Below, one piece after another: positions 52,621 through 64,000 of a DNA stretch of 64,000 nucleotides. Under the pieces are notes generated by a model, which searched no databases, was not told the DNA's origin, and worked only from the letters and a program-made list of their open reading frames with translations. The DNA is from Rhynochetos jubatus (taxonomy: Eukaryota > Chordata > Aves > Eurypygiformes > Rhynochetidae): positions 40,994,118 through 41,058,117 of the forward strand of contig CM050653.1 in NCBI GenBank assembly GCA_027574665.1. The letters are read 5' to 3'. The first letter of the stretch is position 1, and each line of letters begins with the position of its first letter. Position numbers and translations under genes: made by a program.

Positions 52621-55600
52621 AAAATTGTATAACATTGTTGCTGCTAAAGGTTTCTCCCACAACAGGACTGGGTGCGGTGGGAATGCCCAAAATAATGACC
52701 TCACCTTGCAGTACATGAGGAGACTATCTGAACCATCCAACAAACAAAGCAGTTGCAAGTTACATGGAGATCTGCATAGCACAGCAAGACAGGTGAGGAT
52801 GAAAAATGATCACCATGTATGTTATTAGAATGACACTAAACCAAATAGAACCGGGTTAGAGGTCTGCAAATCCTGCTTCCAAATTTTGAGATCTATGCAT
52901 TTTTGCTTGGATTTGAACTCGATGCCCAGGATAACAACTGTACCTAAAGGATTTGTTTTCCTGTCTGCAGTCGCCAGTGCTGGGGTCACCTTTTTGCATG
53001 CTGTTGAATGAACATGTCTGAATGAGCCTGCACCACAGGAAGAAGTTCTACCGCACAGCAGGTAGGTCATGCACTGAGTATCCCATTTCCTTGTCTATAA
53101 TGAGTGTCACCTCTGCCTATGGAGAATGGATCACATGTGACTGGAAAGAGCACAGTTCTACTTGGTCCCTTTGGGTAAACAGCCTTGACCTCAGCCAAAT
53201 AGCTTAGGATGGTTAATAAAGACCAACTTTGTTAGGCATTTGTCATGCTTGCACTAGCTGATGAATAGAGGCTGAGAGATGGTGTGGTGAAGGGAAGGCT
53301 GAGGAGCTAAGCTGCCCAAACACCAAGAGAGACCTGGCACTTGCAAACAGCTACAGACAGACCTGGTTCATCACAACAGGTCAAAATGCAAGATGACAAA
53401 GCAAGATGTAGAAGACCCACCAGACACAGCTAGACATCAGGGAGGAAAAACACCCTGGTAGTCCAGTCCTGCACTCATCTGTTCCGTGACAGAAGGACCA
53501 GGTCACTGTCTGCCACCTAGCCAACTTCTAGCCAGCCAAGGCCTGTTTCTCTCTGACTTTGGCTAATCTTTTCCAGTTGTTTTGCTCCCTGGCTTTGCCT
53601 TTTGGTAACACTGACATTAGACATTTGAATAAATAATAATTAAAACAGACCAGCATTGAGTTTTGCTGTGAGAAGCATTTTTCCACCACAGGGGTGTAAG
53701 CTGCTTGCCAGTCACCCACAATTTTGTTTGGCAAAAAAAGAGTGGGATTAAAAAAATAAACACAGAGTAGTCAGATTTGCAATGGCTACCTGTCTCCCAT
53801 ATATTATTTCTCCAAGAACTGCAGAACATTGTTTGGAGTGATTCTGTGCACAATATTTTCCACCAGCTGCCCATGGCCTGATATGCCAGGTATCTGAATC
53901 GGGGTCAGAAGCCCCCCGAGACAGCAGAACGACAGGCATGTTTAGGCACATGCCTGACTGTGCCTTCCTCATTTTGCAGATTGGCAATTTAAACCAAAGT
54001 CAGTAGAAGAAACAGGCATTTGATTTGGATGTAACTATTCAAACATTTCCAAAGCCACACTTGGGTGAGTCACAACACCTCCCAGTACCCAAAACCTTTA
54101 GATGTTTGTGTCTAAAAATGGAGTCAGGAGGTTTACCCTTCACAGTCAAGACTGATACAAGCCACCAGTGTTGTAAACCAATTCTTCTAAAAACAATAAC
54201 GGCTCAGCTGTGAATCACTGGAACATAGTGACTAACCTCTGGTGGAAATTAGAACTTGTTGCCTTACCCACAATTTTCTTCCTTACCACAGAAACAGCAG
54301 GAACAAACTAAATCTGGCGTATCTTAAATGTGCACCCAGGAGGAGGAAGAGCTAGAACACTGATACCTTGAAAGGAAAAGCTGCAATTATCAGGTGAAAA
54401 ATTCTATTTTTTTTCTATGGTCTCAGTTTTTGCTAATAAATTAATCCAATCACTTTTTGATCAGGCTGTTTCAGACTAGCTTTTTTCCCCCGCTCTCTAA
54501 AACAATAGGATGTGCAAAAACACTGCAAAACTGTTCTGGTATACAAGAAATGTAGAGAGAAAAAAAAAAAGGGAAGAACAATGTACAGAATAGATCTGGA
54601 TGACAGTCATTCCAAAGGCAAAATTATTACAGGCTATTATCTAGTTGTCTGGAGGAGCCGTGGACCAGCTGGCTGTGATGTTCTGCTCAAAGTTAAACAC
54701 AGACAGGAAACCGCATGTCTGATACTGTAAAAATCGTTTGTCTTCCTGCCATGGCTAACCAGGCAAGCAACCCAAAGGGGCTGTTTTCATTTAAAAGAAA
54801 TACTAATCCACAACAATAAAAAAAGGAATGACAAAGCCTGAATACTCCCCCCCTCCCAATTGGAGTTAATGCTTGTGTTTGTGAATGAAGCGGAAATACT
54901 ACAAACTCAAGTTTTACATGAATTTTTATTTGTAATTATTCACTTACTACACGTGAATGCACGGCCCAGCGAGTCACCCAGAGTGCTTACAGCGCATGAC
55001 TTTGAAATCCAGTCTTTTTATTCTAATTCCTTTCACTCTCTCAAGTAGAGCTTTCCTTCAATCTATATTACAGCTCCTTTTAGGCTGCCCTGAAAGCGAG
55101 GGGGGCTGCAGAGTTAACGGAAATGAAGGCACCACGTATCAAATTTATAGAACGGTTTTCATAAACATACACACAAAAGACACACGTTTCTCACACCAAC
55201 TGTATTCAGCTACATAGCTCCAGGAGAAACAGTTATAATGTGACTAATTTATAAAAAAATAGCCAAAATCCACAAGGGTGTGGTTCGCTTTGTATAAAAA
55301 CTCTAGGCTGCGACACAGTAAGATCATTTCACTTGGAACACGTTCTCTTCAGTAAAATCAAGGCAATCCGTTAGAGTTAGGTTCAGGGTCTACCACCACC
55401 TGTGCTCACATCAATACCAGTATTTACTCCGACTCCTTTAAAGCCCACTTAAATAAGGGTTGGTCATGGATTAGCAGTCAGGGTGTCTGACTTCACATCA
55501 AGCTTGGGAAGCAGACAGGGAAGAAGGGAGGTGGTGGCACTGGATATGGACAGCCTGGACCAAGAGAAGCAAAGACTTTCTAGCTTGCTCTCAGCTAATC

Positions 55601-56700
55601 TGGTGTGGTTTTACAACCTAAACTACTTAGCCTTCTTGGAGGTCTGGGAAGTGAGAGCTAGAAGCCACTGACATAGTTGTGTCTCTCAGTGCAGTCACAC
55701 ACCATGTTTCCCAAGAGTGGGAACAGTGTCCCAACTTTTCATTATCTCAGATAATGAGGATTTGATTATATTTTTTTCCAAGGAACTTACAGGTGATACA
55801 GATGGATTCTGTGTGCCATATTCATTTAGAAGCACGTGCACACAATGTTCTCTGCAGGAGGCTTCACATTTGCCTGCCAGAGTCCTGACTTAGTCTCAAA
55901 AAAACCTTGTGGGATCCAGCAGGTGGGAGAAAATAAAATGAGGTGTGTGCGTGCACACATACACATCTGTGTGTGCAGCATGAGGTCCACCAGCACTATA
56001 CACACCCGCGCTGCCGTCACTGTGCCTGCAGTGGTCTACATGGGCATTCACGAAGTAGAATGGCGACAGGTTATGCACTTACAATTTGGTCTGTACTCAG
56101 ATTTCACTGGTTTAACTGAAAACACATACATGTCCTTGTGCTGTAGTAAGCATAAGGTAGCATATCCACCAGTGAAGGAACCTTCTAGATACTTCACTGC
56201 CACCACAAAACAAGTGCAGATGGTCAGTTACAACAGAGAAGCTGACTTCAAATTCACATCCTAACAATTTCTCAGTAGTATTTGCATATACAGATGTCAC
56301 TCTATGGCAATACAGCCTTTTAGAAGAGGCAACACCTTAAATATGGCATTTGCCTCTTGTTTATTTTTTATTATGTAATTAGCACATGTTGCTTTTTGGT
56401 ATGTCAACAGAACAACTCTAACCCTCTTGCTTTTCTCTTTATATTCATCAACTTTTAAGTGCAATGTCTTGAGCTGAATATCAGACTTACTTCAAAAGGA
56501 AGACAGCTTGCCAGGAAGAAATATTCTCTGAACACAGAAAAGGTAGGTTGAGATTTTGTAAGATTCAGAAGAGACCAAGATACCTACAGCCACTAGATGT
56601 TTTCCTCCACAAAATGCAATTCCAAAGACCACTGGTATGACAGAGTTAACGTTACTTGCAAGGTATAGCCTAGGAATGCAGGATAAATTATTAAACCTAC

Positions 56701-56891
56701 CTGTTGGAAAAATGAGCATATCATTGCATTCTTCACCTGTACAGGAACACATGAACATCAATCCCCCATCTTCCTTCTTTTCCCTCATAAAACACTGTTC
56801 TGAGTTGGAGTCATCCAACATGTGACCATACAGTGTTTTCTGGGGATCATGGCATATTGTTTCTAATGTCACATTTTCATCATTCTGTCTC
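56701..56891 (-). CDS. TGFBR2: TGF-beta receptor type II, exon 3 (ectodomain)
   Basis: A 191-nt exon (phase 2 in, phase 1 out) encodes 63 residues after completing the exon 2 tryptophan codon. It starts 'RQNDENVTLETICHDPQKTL', continues to 'EQCFMREKKEDGGLMFMCSC' and ends 'TGEECNDMLIFPT'. This is the second half of the three-finger-type ligand-binding ectodomain. All cysteines of the family pattern here (ICH, QC, CSC, EEC) are conserved, and N-V-T is a likely N-glycosylation site. The acceptor is CATTTTTAG and the donor ACAG|GTAGGT. It is far more diverged from mammals than the kinase exons. Confidence 0.98.
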
Positions 56892-58558
56892 CTAAAAATG
56901 AAAAGGAGAAAATTGAAATCAAAGAAGGAATATTTTACAAAGGGAGCAGATAGGACTGCACCAGCCCAAAATTTGCCTCTTTTGAGAATGCAAATGGGAT
57001 TTAAACAGCGTTGTATGTTTTTCTCCAGCTTTCCTGAATGGAGCAAATTTGTCTGTGTCTGGCCTCCTCACGCTGGGGCATCTGTACAATGGCACAGCTA
57101 TTCCTGTATCATATTACCACTAAACTCCAATGAGTCCCTTTGAAAATCTCACCCAGAATTATTCATGCTAATGCTCAATGAACTGCTGTGAACCTCAGAA
57201 CATACTTTTGGTTTTTGTGGTCACTGTGCAGACAGTAAAAATCTGTGGGAAATGATGATAAAAACTGAATGATTTCCTCAAAATCTAAGGAATTTCTAGT
57301 GAGTTGGCCTTTTTGCTTCGCTTTTGAAGCCTACAGTCAGCACAATTTCTGCACTGAAGGAGCTATCCTTATAATTTTTACTATTTTTTAAAATAAAACC
57401 AATACCAACCATCGAACTGGTGCAAGCTAGAGTTGCCTCACTATCGGGGAACTATTTACAGATGATAATCTGGACCATATTCCTGTGTTTTGTCCTGGTC
57501 CACAGATTTTGTTTCACTGACACAAGACTCGGAGGCAAAGAACACTTTCAATACAGTTCTCAACTCCTTTGCCTTTTGGATAAATTGGCATGAAAAATCC
57601 AGAGTGTATCTTAAATTGCACTACAGCCACTTTGTGTGGCAAGAATAGACAGTGCCCACTTACTAAAGGAGCACAGGGCAAATACGGAACAGCACACTGG
57701 ACTGATCCTACATTGCAAGTGTCTGCTTCCAATTATGCTGAACATCTCTTCAAGTCAATAGACACAACTAATCCCTCAATAAATTAATTAATTATGTCTT
57801 TCTCTAAGTGGCTCTAATTATGCTTCTGATTCAGGAGTAATGTTGCAAATACTCTGTTCTGTTTCTTTTGTCCACTTATGAAGTCATTAAGAGTGTTTCT
57901 AGTTTTCTTTGGTAGGATTGGCTTACCATTTATGGAAAGGGCAAAACCCCAGGTTTTATACTGGAATGCAAGTTTAGAGTCAGCAAATCCTAAAAAAGTG
58001 TTGCAACTCATTTTCACATACTCCTGATTTCTTTGAACTTAGACATACGCTATATAAAAAGCGCCACACTTACATCAGTTACCACATACACAGATTTTTT
58101 TTACCATTAAGAGAAAGTATTTCTACCTATACATGGTAAATAAGCCCCCTGTGACAGATCTACATAATCTAGTTCACTTTGAAACCTGAGAGAGAGCTGT
58201 CTTTCTTCAGCAAATGCCACCACAATCCTCTCTTGATTCTCAAATCTGTTTCTACTCTGAGTGCTGTGGGTGGATGCAGCTTAATGGTTTGAGCAAAAAC
58301 ATGCCTCTTTTCCAATAACATCATAAACTGGAACAGAACTGCTTTAGAAGAAAAAAAATCCCCAGAACATTTCATATCAGAATTGTTATTAACCTCAAGC
58401 AACTCTCAGTATGCTAAGCACAGATATGAGCTGGAAGCAAGACAGCAAAGCTGAGTGAGGTAGCAGTGAAGTTCTGAATATCAGAGCAATCAAGAAAAGC
58501 ACTAAGTAATGATGAATGAGGGTGTGCTCTCCTTCCCACCCATATGAAGTGAACTTAC
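56892..58558 (-). other. TGFBR2: TGFBR2 intron 2
   Basis: A 1.67-kb AT-rich intron with donor GTAAGT at 58558 and acceptor TTTTTAG at 56892. I recognise no repeat and no exon. It separates the two ectodomain exons, as in mammals. Confidence 0.9.
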
Positions 58559-58730
58559 CATATAGCGACACAGACTTCACTATTCTTCTCACAGATAGCA
58601 GTGATGTTGCAGTTGCTCTTGCACTGATGTTGGTTTGAGCAGGTTGTTACTTTGATGTCACAAAATTTGCATAGATTCGGCATTTGCAACCCATTTTCCT
58701 TATTTCTGTCTACAAGTGACATAATTTCAG
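58559..58730 (-). CDS. TGFBR2: TGF-beta receptor type II, exon 2 (ectodomain)
   Basis: A 172-nt exon (phase 1 in, phase 2 out) encodes 56 full codons: 'EIMSLVDRNKENGLQMPNLC', 'KFCDIKVTTCSNQHQCKSNC', 'NITAICEKNSEVCVAI', then TG of a tryptophan. It is too short to show as a long open frame but is unmistakable: L-C-K-F-C-D, S-N-C-x-I-T-x-I-C-E-K and E-V-C-V-A match TGFBR2 of other vertebrates. Seven cysteines and an N-I-T glycosylation site are conserved. The acceptor follows an excellent pyrimidine tract (TTTCTTTAAG). The first two bases (CT) complete a codon from exon 1, which is outside the window. The N-terminal 17 residues are poorly conserved. Confidence 0.97.
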
Positions 58731-60640
58731 CTTAAAGAAAAAAAAAAGAGAAGGAAATTCAATAATGGTAGATTATCAGATTGCATCATTGCTCATTATG
58801 AAGATAAGGTTTTCATCAGCGCCAAACATTCCTTCCCACTGCAAATTAGAAAATCTTTGACCTTTCACAGCTACCAATTTTCTTTACAGCAGGGCAAGTG
58901 CCACAGTGTCAATACCAGGTTAATCAAAGTGAATTTGAGAAATGAAATCAACTTCTATTGACTTCAGAGGAAGCAAAAATTGCTTTGTAGTTTGCAGAAT
59001 CAAGCTTGTTCTGAGTCCAGTTTGCACCAAAATAAGTGCTCTGCAGTCACCCATTTTTATTATTCCCAGGCAGCATATCTGTCCCCCATGTACAATATGT
59101 TGCGTCGTGGTCTGCGTGCCAAAGTAACTGTGGCTACCATAGTGGGAATGTACGTTAGGTGGGTGACATCACTATGACATGGATCATGATGAATTTTGCA
59201 AGTTTGTCTATACTAACCTGAGGCACAAGCTGTGTGCCATCCCTAATCCGATTACTGTTCACATAGACAAACACAGAGCCGGAACTGACTTTCAATTTAA
59301 GGTAGGTCTGCCAGGGGTTGTGGGTGAAATTCAAACTGGAAATGCAACAGGGCATCTGTGCAGCTCACGTAATCTACTATTAGCTTCCTGGGCTAACTCA
59401 AGGGGCCTCAAACTCTAACTTGCAATGACAGTCTGTCTTGCAGAAGTCTACTCTGACCTAACAGCTACCTTTCTGCACCCAGCACTGAAGAATTACTTGC
59501 TCACTTCTTTCGAGTCTTAGTAGTCACTATCTGCTAGAGTGTGGCAGCAGTAAGGGAAGATAATTTTTGTCCCAGTGTATGAATTTCAGGAAACATATTT
59601 TTAGTTCAAAAACTATTTTGAAAAGCCAGAGCAGAAAATGCCAACGTAAACTTTTTTCTAAAGCTAAACTGAATATGCAACTATATGAAGTAGAACAGAC
59701 TACAACCGTTTCAGTCTGACTCACTTTGCAATATGGTTGGAAAAGTAGGTTGAAGCACTTTAAGTAGATACTGGGCTTCGTACAGCACAGCCCTTCTCCT
59801 GTAGCCACCTGCATGTTAAAACTATGCTCATATTGCTCTCTGTGGCCAAATGTTGCTAGTCAACCAATAACAGGCAACCAGGGATTCATAATTTCCCCGT
59901 CTCTCCTCCATTAGCTGAGAAATCAATTTTTTCCTTCTAGAACTTCACTATTTACTACCATTAGAATGTTTTATTACAGGAATTAAATATACATGCTTTT
60001 TCCAGAAGGAAATAAAAAGGCCTCTTGCAAACATTTTCAATGGATTTCTGAGCCATTGTGAGGAACTGAGAGAAAAGTTTTCCCTCCTCATTCAAATCAC
60101 ACATCCTTCTTATCACTAGCATTCCCTGATACTGACCTAAACTCTTTGATCTTACTGCCATTGTAATCAGTGGCAAAACTCCCAATGATTTTAATGGTAT
60201 AGAAGAAGCTCCTACACAGAGGGGAGGGTTATGATGAGCTCACCGGGAGTGCTTACTTGGGTGGAAAATGCTGGCAGCATGTTACAGGCCAGCTGAATTT
60301 TAAGCCCGAGGTAAACATTTCTAGTTCTTAATTATTGCAAAAACTCCAGAAGCCATGCAGAAGAACAAAGCCTCATTGAAGTGGGTGTGGCAGGGACTCA
60401 AAAGGTCTTGAATCTAGTGTTCCATAAAATATGCATTAATATCATTACAGCAAATTGCTCCATAATCTTCCGGATGGTACCTCTTGCTTACCACATGAGG
60501 AAGAGAAACTAATAGCTGTATTGATTTATCTAGGTTCTGGTAATGATCGAAACAACCTGGTAATGAGGGACCATGTCTCTACCCAGTAAGAGGCAATCTA
60601 TGGTCCTAAAAGCCTGGGTGAACACTACAGACAAATACCA

Positions 60641-60722
60641 AGGGAGAGATGAAATGACTCACCCGAGTTCATGCAGGAAACCTGTGGCAGGGTGCCAACC
60701 GGCCCCCAACCAAGCACAGGGG
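60641..60722 (-). repeat. MIR-like SINE fragment
   Basis: The plus-strand blocks 'agggagagatgaaatgactc', 'cccgagttcatgcaggaaac' and 'ctgtggcagggtgcc' closely follow the reverse complement of a tRNA-derived core-SINE ('gagatgaagtgacttgcc...caaggtca...gtggcagag'). This is the clearest of the MIR-like traces in the window. Confidence 0.5.
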
Positions 60723-63552
60723 AAAGACAGCTGCTGCTCAAACTGCAAAGACATTAGCTTCACCTACACGGCTTCCAGCTCTGAGCTCACATGGCTCTGT
60801 GTTTCACGGGGCAGCGGTGTCGCCGTGGATGCCTCTGCCACACCACAACCCAGTCATCTCTAGTGCCCGCAGCACTGCGGCCAAAAGCCACGTGAAGGCG
60901 CGTCCTTAGGTAAACTGGTACAAGCACACTATGTTTGCTGAGAGGCAGGGTTCATTCCTGTGCTGTCCCCAGCCATGCCGGGTTGTGCCAAGACTCACCC
61001 ACCGGAACAAACATATGAAAATCTGTTTGGACCTCTTCCAAGGAACGATCTTCAAGCCAAGAAACTTGATTTAAAAAACAACCAATAACAAAACCCCAAA
61101 TACCTGGAATGCAGCAATCCAGTCACAAACCTTAATTTTCTAAGTTACAGTGCTAGCCTTAATTCAATTACTAGCAAAATGTTGGGTAGCTAGGTCCAGC
61201 TAACATCTGAACAGGTTAAATTAATGGCAAAAGCTAATGGGGTTTTCAGACTTCCAGAACTGACTACACTTGAATTTTCTTCCAAAAGTTCTTGTAACAG
61301 AGGCTGACAGTGCAGTGCCTCTCTGTTCATTCCTCTGGCAGTTTAAGGTGGTGCATAAACTGCCCAGGTGGACAAACTTTCTTCCATGCAGCAGCATCTG
61401 ACTTAAAGTGAGGTTGCAGTTTACTTCCCCTAACACAGTCACATTGCTGTAGCAGTTGTTGGTGTGTTGTTCATTAACACAGCTCAGATTTGTCCGCTCT
61501 GATAACCCATCTAGTTCCAAACTCAGCTAAAGCCAAGTTTGAATCTCCCCTAACAGACTGATGCTCAACCTCTGCAAAGGGCCTGAGATTAAGTCTGGAG
61601 GCAGATGGGAACCTCGAGATCACTCTCTTCTGATCACAGTCTGCTACTAGGCTCTGAGGACTTAGAAATCCAGGAAGGACTGGTCTCTTTCCAAGTCACA
61701 TGAACTCAGACCTGTCTCTGATCAACAAAATCATGCCTGGAAAGTGACAAGTTGGTAGGGTTCTGCCCTAGGGAAGTGTATTCACTCATTCCTGAGGGGC
61801 CCACAAACAGTGAGTAGTTCAGGACCAGCAAGATTGCTTCTCATAGTTACTTGAATGTCCATCTCTAAAAATGCTTGACTATCCTGTTGTGCACTTCATA
61901 CCCCATGAGCCAACTCCTCAAGCTTTTCTCCCATTTAGACAACCAAACTCCCTTGATCACTGTGGACAGAAGCAACCATTCATTTTGCATGAAAAAAAAA
62001 AAGGTGGATATAATAGGAAAGTCAAGGGAGAAAACACAGATTTGAAAATCCGAAGGAAGCCACCCTAAAATTTGTACTTGTCTCCTAAAATGTGAGTTTT
62101 GCCACCTACTCTCTAATGTTAGTTTTCCTATTTTGACTTCTACAGGAAGCCTAATTCTAGCTTTCCTTGCTTCCTTGTCCACAGAGAAGGCTCCAAATAA
62201 AAGACTGTGGTTTCTTGGCTCTAACACTTTCAACCAACCATTGCAGCATAGATCTGTCACCGTGGTTAAAACGCATGGAACATGCAAGCGAACATGTGGG
62301 CTGGGTATTATGGAAGAGACACCCAGCAGCCACATAGGAAATATCAACTCCATGGGTTCTGGCAGAGCCAGGCTTGCAGGACAGCATTTTTACTCTATGG
62401 TTCACATCTTTTTTATGATTTCTCAGGACATTATAAACAGTATGCCTCACCCAAAGTCTACTGACTGTCTTAAAGTTGTTTGTTTTGTGATTGTTTGTAG
62501 ATGTGTAACTTTCATTGAGGCCTCAGGCTATAGTTTACATTCCTCTTATTTTTTAGTATCATTACAGAACTCTCAAAAGCAAACAACATTTAAATAAAGC
62601 CCAAACCAACATGCTGTCTTTTTGGGAATATCTACACGGGAAAACTTTATTTATGTCTTTGCACACATTTCAGAAACTGCAGCCAATTTCTCTTACTCCC
62701 ATCTTGTGAAATAGTGACTGCATTTCTCTTTGCTCATCCAGTGCCTCTGGCACATGTGTACACATAAAATAGCACTGCTGAGCAGACAGATCCCATCCCT
62801 TTAAAAGAAATTGCTGAGGGAGATGTTGGGAGGGGAAACTCAGCTACTCAGCTGCTGTGAAAGAATTCCACCTGATGGGAGAGGCTTGAATTCAAGACCA
62901 CTACATCATGGAAATCTGCAAGGAGGAGTATGCTTTTATCAGAAAGCCTTGGAGGATATTGCTCTTTTTCTCCCAAGGAGCAGAGCTCCACGATCTCATG
63001 TCTCAGTGTTCGGAAAGCACAGTAGCAGCTATGAAGAATGTCCAAGCTGTATTACCTTCTCATCCAAGAGAAAGACACTACATTTTGCAGCAACAGTATG
63101 AAAGACAGCATTCTTTCTATTTTGCCTACCACCCCCAGTACACAATCTATAACCTCAGCAGAACTTTGATAGTGATGGGGTCACTGCCAGCATCATGGAA
63201 GTGGAAATGCGATGATGCAAAAGCACACTTTTTCGCCTTACAGATATTGATGAATCAACTGCTGGAAAGGAGTTTGAAATGAAGGCTACCATGGGCACAG
63301 GACTTTTGTGACTGTGTCTATTAAGACTAACAGCAATTATTATCAAGAGTACTAAGACAGCCTCTATAAAGCCGAATATGAGCTATCTTTCACATACAAC
63401 TACAATATATAAGAAGAAAATAGGTTCCCTAAACATTTAGCTCACCAGATATCGAGCTGTCCCTGTGGCAGGACTCCAGAAAACCACATTCCTACAGATT
63501 ATTTTGCAGGATCTCTCTGCCTCGACATGTATCATACATAGTCACAGATCAC

Positions 63553-63570
63553 TGACGTCACCCTAGCAAC
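63553..63570 (+). promoter_or_regulatory. Composite CRE / RFX X-box motif
   Basis: TGACGTCA (CREB/ATF, 63553-63560) overlaps GTCACCCTAGCAAC (63557-63570). The latter fits the RFX X-box consensus GTNRCC(N0-3)RGYAAC at every position with a 2-base spacer. RFX and CREB sites side by side are known from MHC class II and some ciliary or neuronal promoters. The site is in TGFBR2 intron 1 and no gene start is visible close by. Confidence 0.4.
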
Positions 63571-64000
63571 TTACTCCCTATTTTCCCCTTGTAAGGTGTC
63601 CCACCTCTTGGGTTGCCTTTCGATCTCCTGCCTTCCGCACTAGCACAACAGCTGCCTTAGTTGGTGCCTTTAAGCACACTTTTATTTGCAAAGCGGTTGG
63701 GACCTTCGCGTTGTTCTCCCACCTGACCAAACCTCATCAGGGCTCTGCAAAGGATAAAGATCAAAATAATTTTCTTTTTATGAACACCCTTCTTTGGTAA
63801 GCGCTTGGAGAAGACGCATGTCATGGCTTCTCCCCATCATGTAGTTACTCCTGCCCATCCTACAAAAAAAATGCAAGTCACACCTATCAGATGGCAACAA
63901 TACAACTGTTAGTGCAGTGAGACACACACTTGCAACCCATCCTATGGCCAAGCAGCCACTATGAGATGGGGGGAAAAAGCAGTCTGGCAAGGCCAACGGG

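Larger units (their letters stand above)
44868..56700 (-). other. TGFBR2: TGFBR2 intron 3
   Basis: An 11.8-kb intron with donor GTAGGT at 56700 and acceptor TTTTTTACAG at 44868. It contains three MIR-like SINE traces (about 46.24, 49.0 and 49.25 kb), a candidate conserved regulatory block (52230-52620) and a GT/CA-rich stretch (55944-55980). No CR1 copy or extra exon was recognised. Confidence 0.88.
58731..64000 (-). other. TGFBR2: TGFBR2 intron 1 (3' part)
   Basis: At least 5.27 kb of intron before exon 2. I looked for exon 1 (ATG, hydrophobic signal peptide, GC-rich surroundings) and for the alternative exon of the mammalian IIB isoform and found neither. Contents are a MIR-like fragment (60641-60722), 'cattgactt'-type ancient repeat traces (about 58950 and 60165) and a CRE/X-box composite motif (63553-63570). 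Confidence 0.85.

Noticed and set aside
55836-56264. 142-codon plus-strand open frame in TGFBR2 intron 3
   Set aside because: Includes GT/CA-rich sequence and matches no family; treated as chance.
61865-62353. 162-codon open frame on the minus strand in TGFBR2 intron 1
   Set aside because: No recognisable motif, mixed hydrophobic runs from AT-rich DNA and a competing open frame on the opposite strand; most likely chance.
62908-63282. 124-codon plus-strand open frame
   Set aside because: Overlapping frames on the same strand and no known domain; opposite to the host gene inside an intron; no coding evidence.
63600-64000. Possible TGFBR2 exon 1 at the right edge
   Set aside because: No signal-peptide frame on the minus strand ending in a donor of the required phase, and no promoter-like CpG island.
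58731-64000. Alternative exon of the TGFBR2 IIB isoform
   Set aside because: No cysteine-containing frame resembling the mammalian insert was found on the minus strand; it may lie in the unseen part of intron 1.

Overview
This is vertebrate nuclear DNA, almost certainly from a bird (a reptile is possible). The reasons are intron-split genes, an AT-rich background, and several short 3'-truncated CR1 LINEs with the ATTCTATG-type end typical of avian genomes, plus very few other recognisable repeats. The species cannot be fixed from the sequence.

Two genes are present and point tail to tail. On the + strand, the last coding exon of GADL1 (10341-10514) sits after a long intron that fills the left end of the window; its 3' UTR probably ends near 13.1 kb. 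On the - strand, TGFBR2 (TGF-beta receptor type II) runs from beyond the right edge down to about 25.86 kb. Six coding exons join perfectly in frame with canonical GT/AG splice sites: 58730-58559, 56891-56701, 44867-44068, 39596-39455, 31848-31721 and 28252-28073. Together they encode the cysteine-rich ectodomain, the transmembrane helix and the whole kinase domain. Only the signal-peptide exon is missing, and it should lie to the right of the window. The convergent GADL1/TGFBR2 arrangement matches the human 3p24.1 order.

Between the genes (about 13.1-25.86 kb) I see no gene. This stretch holds an old antisense CR1 with a younger CR1 inserted in it, another CR1 tail, a good CTCF-like core, a full CRE palindrome and a block that looks like a conserved enhancer. 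The TGFBR2 introns hold two more CR1 copies, several MIR-like SINE traces, a candidate conserved element at 52.2-52.6 kb and a striking CRE/RFX X-box composite at 63.55 kb. The TGFBR2 3' UTR carries an 8-mer match for the miR-17 family next to a TA-rich microsatellite.

The two genes are not functionally linked. GADL1 is a cytosolic PLP-dependent decarboxylase linked to beta-alanine/taurine-type metabolism. TGFBR2 is the cell-surface serine/threonine kinase that binds TGF-beta and activates TGFBR1. I found no undescribed gene system; the most interesting material is candidate regulatory sequence.
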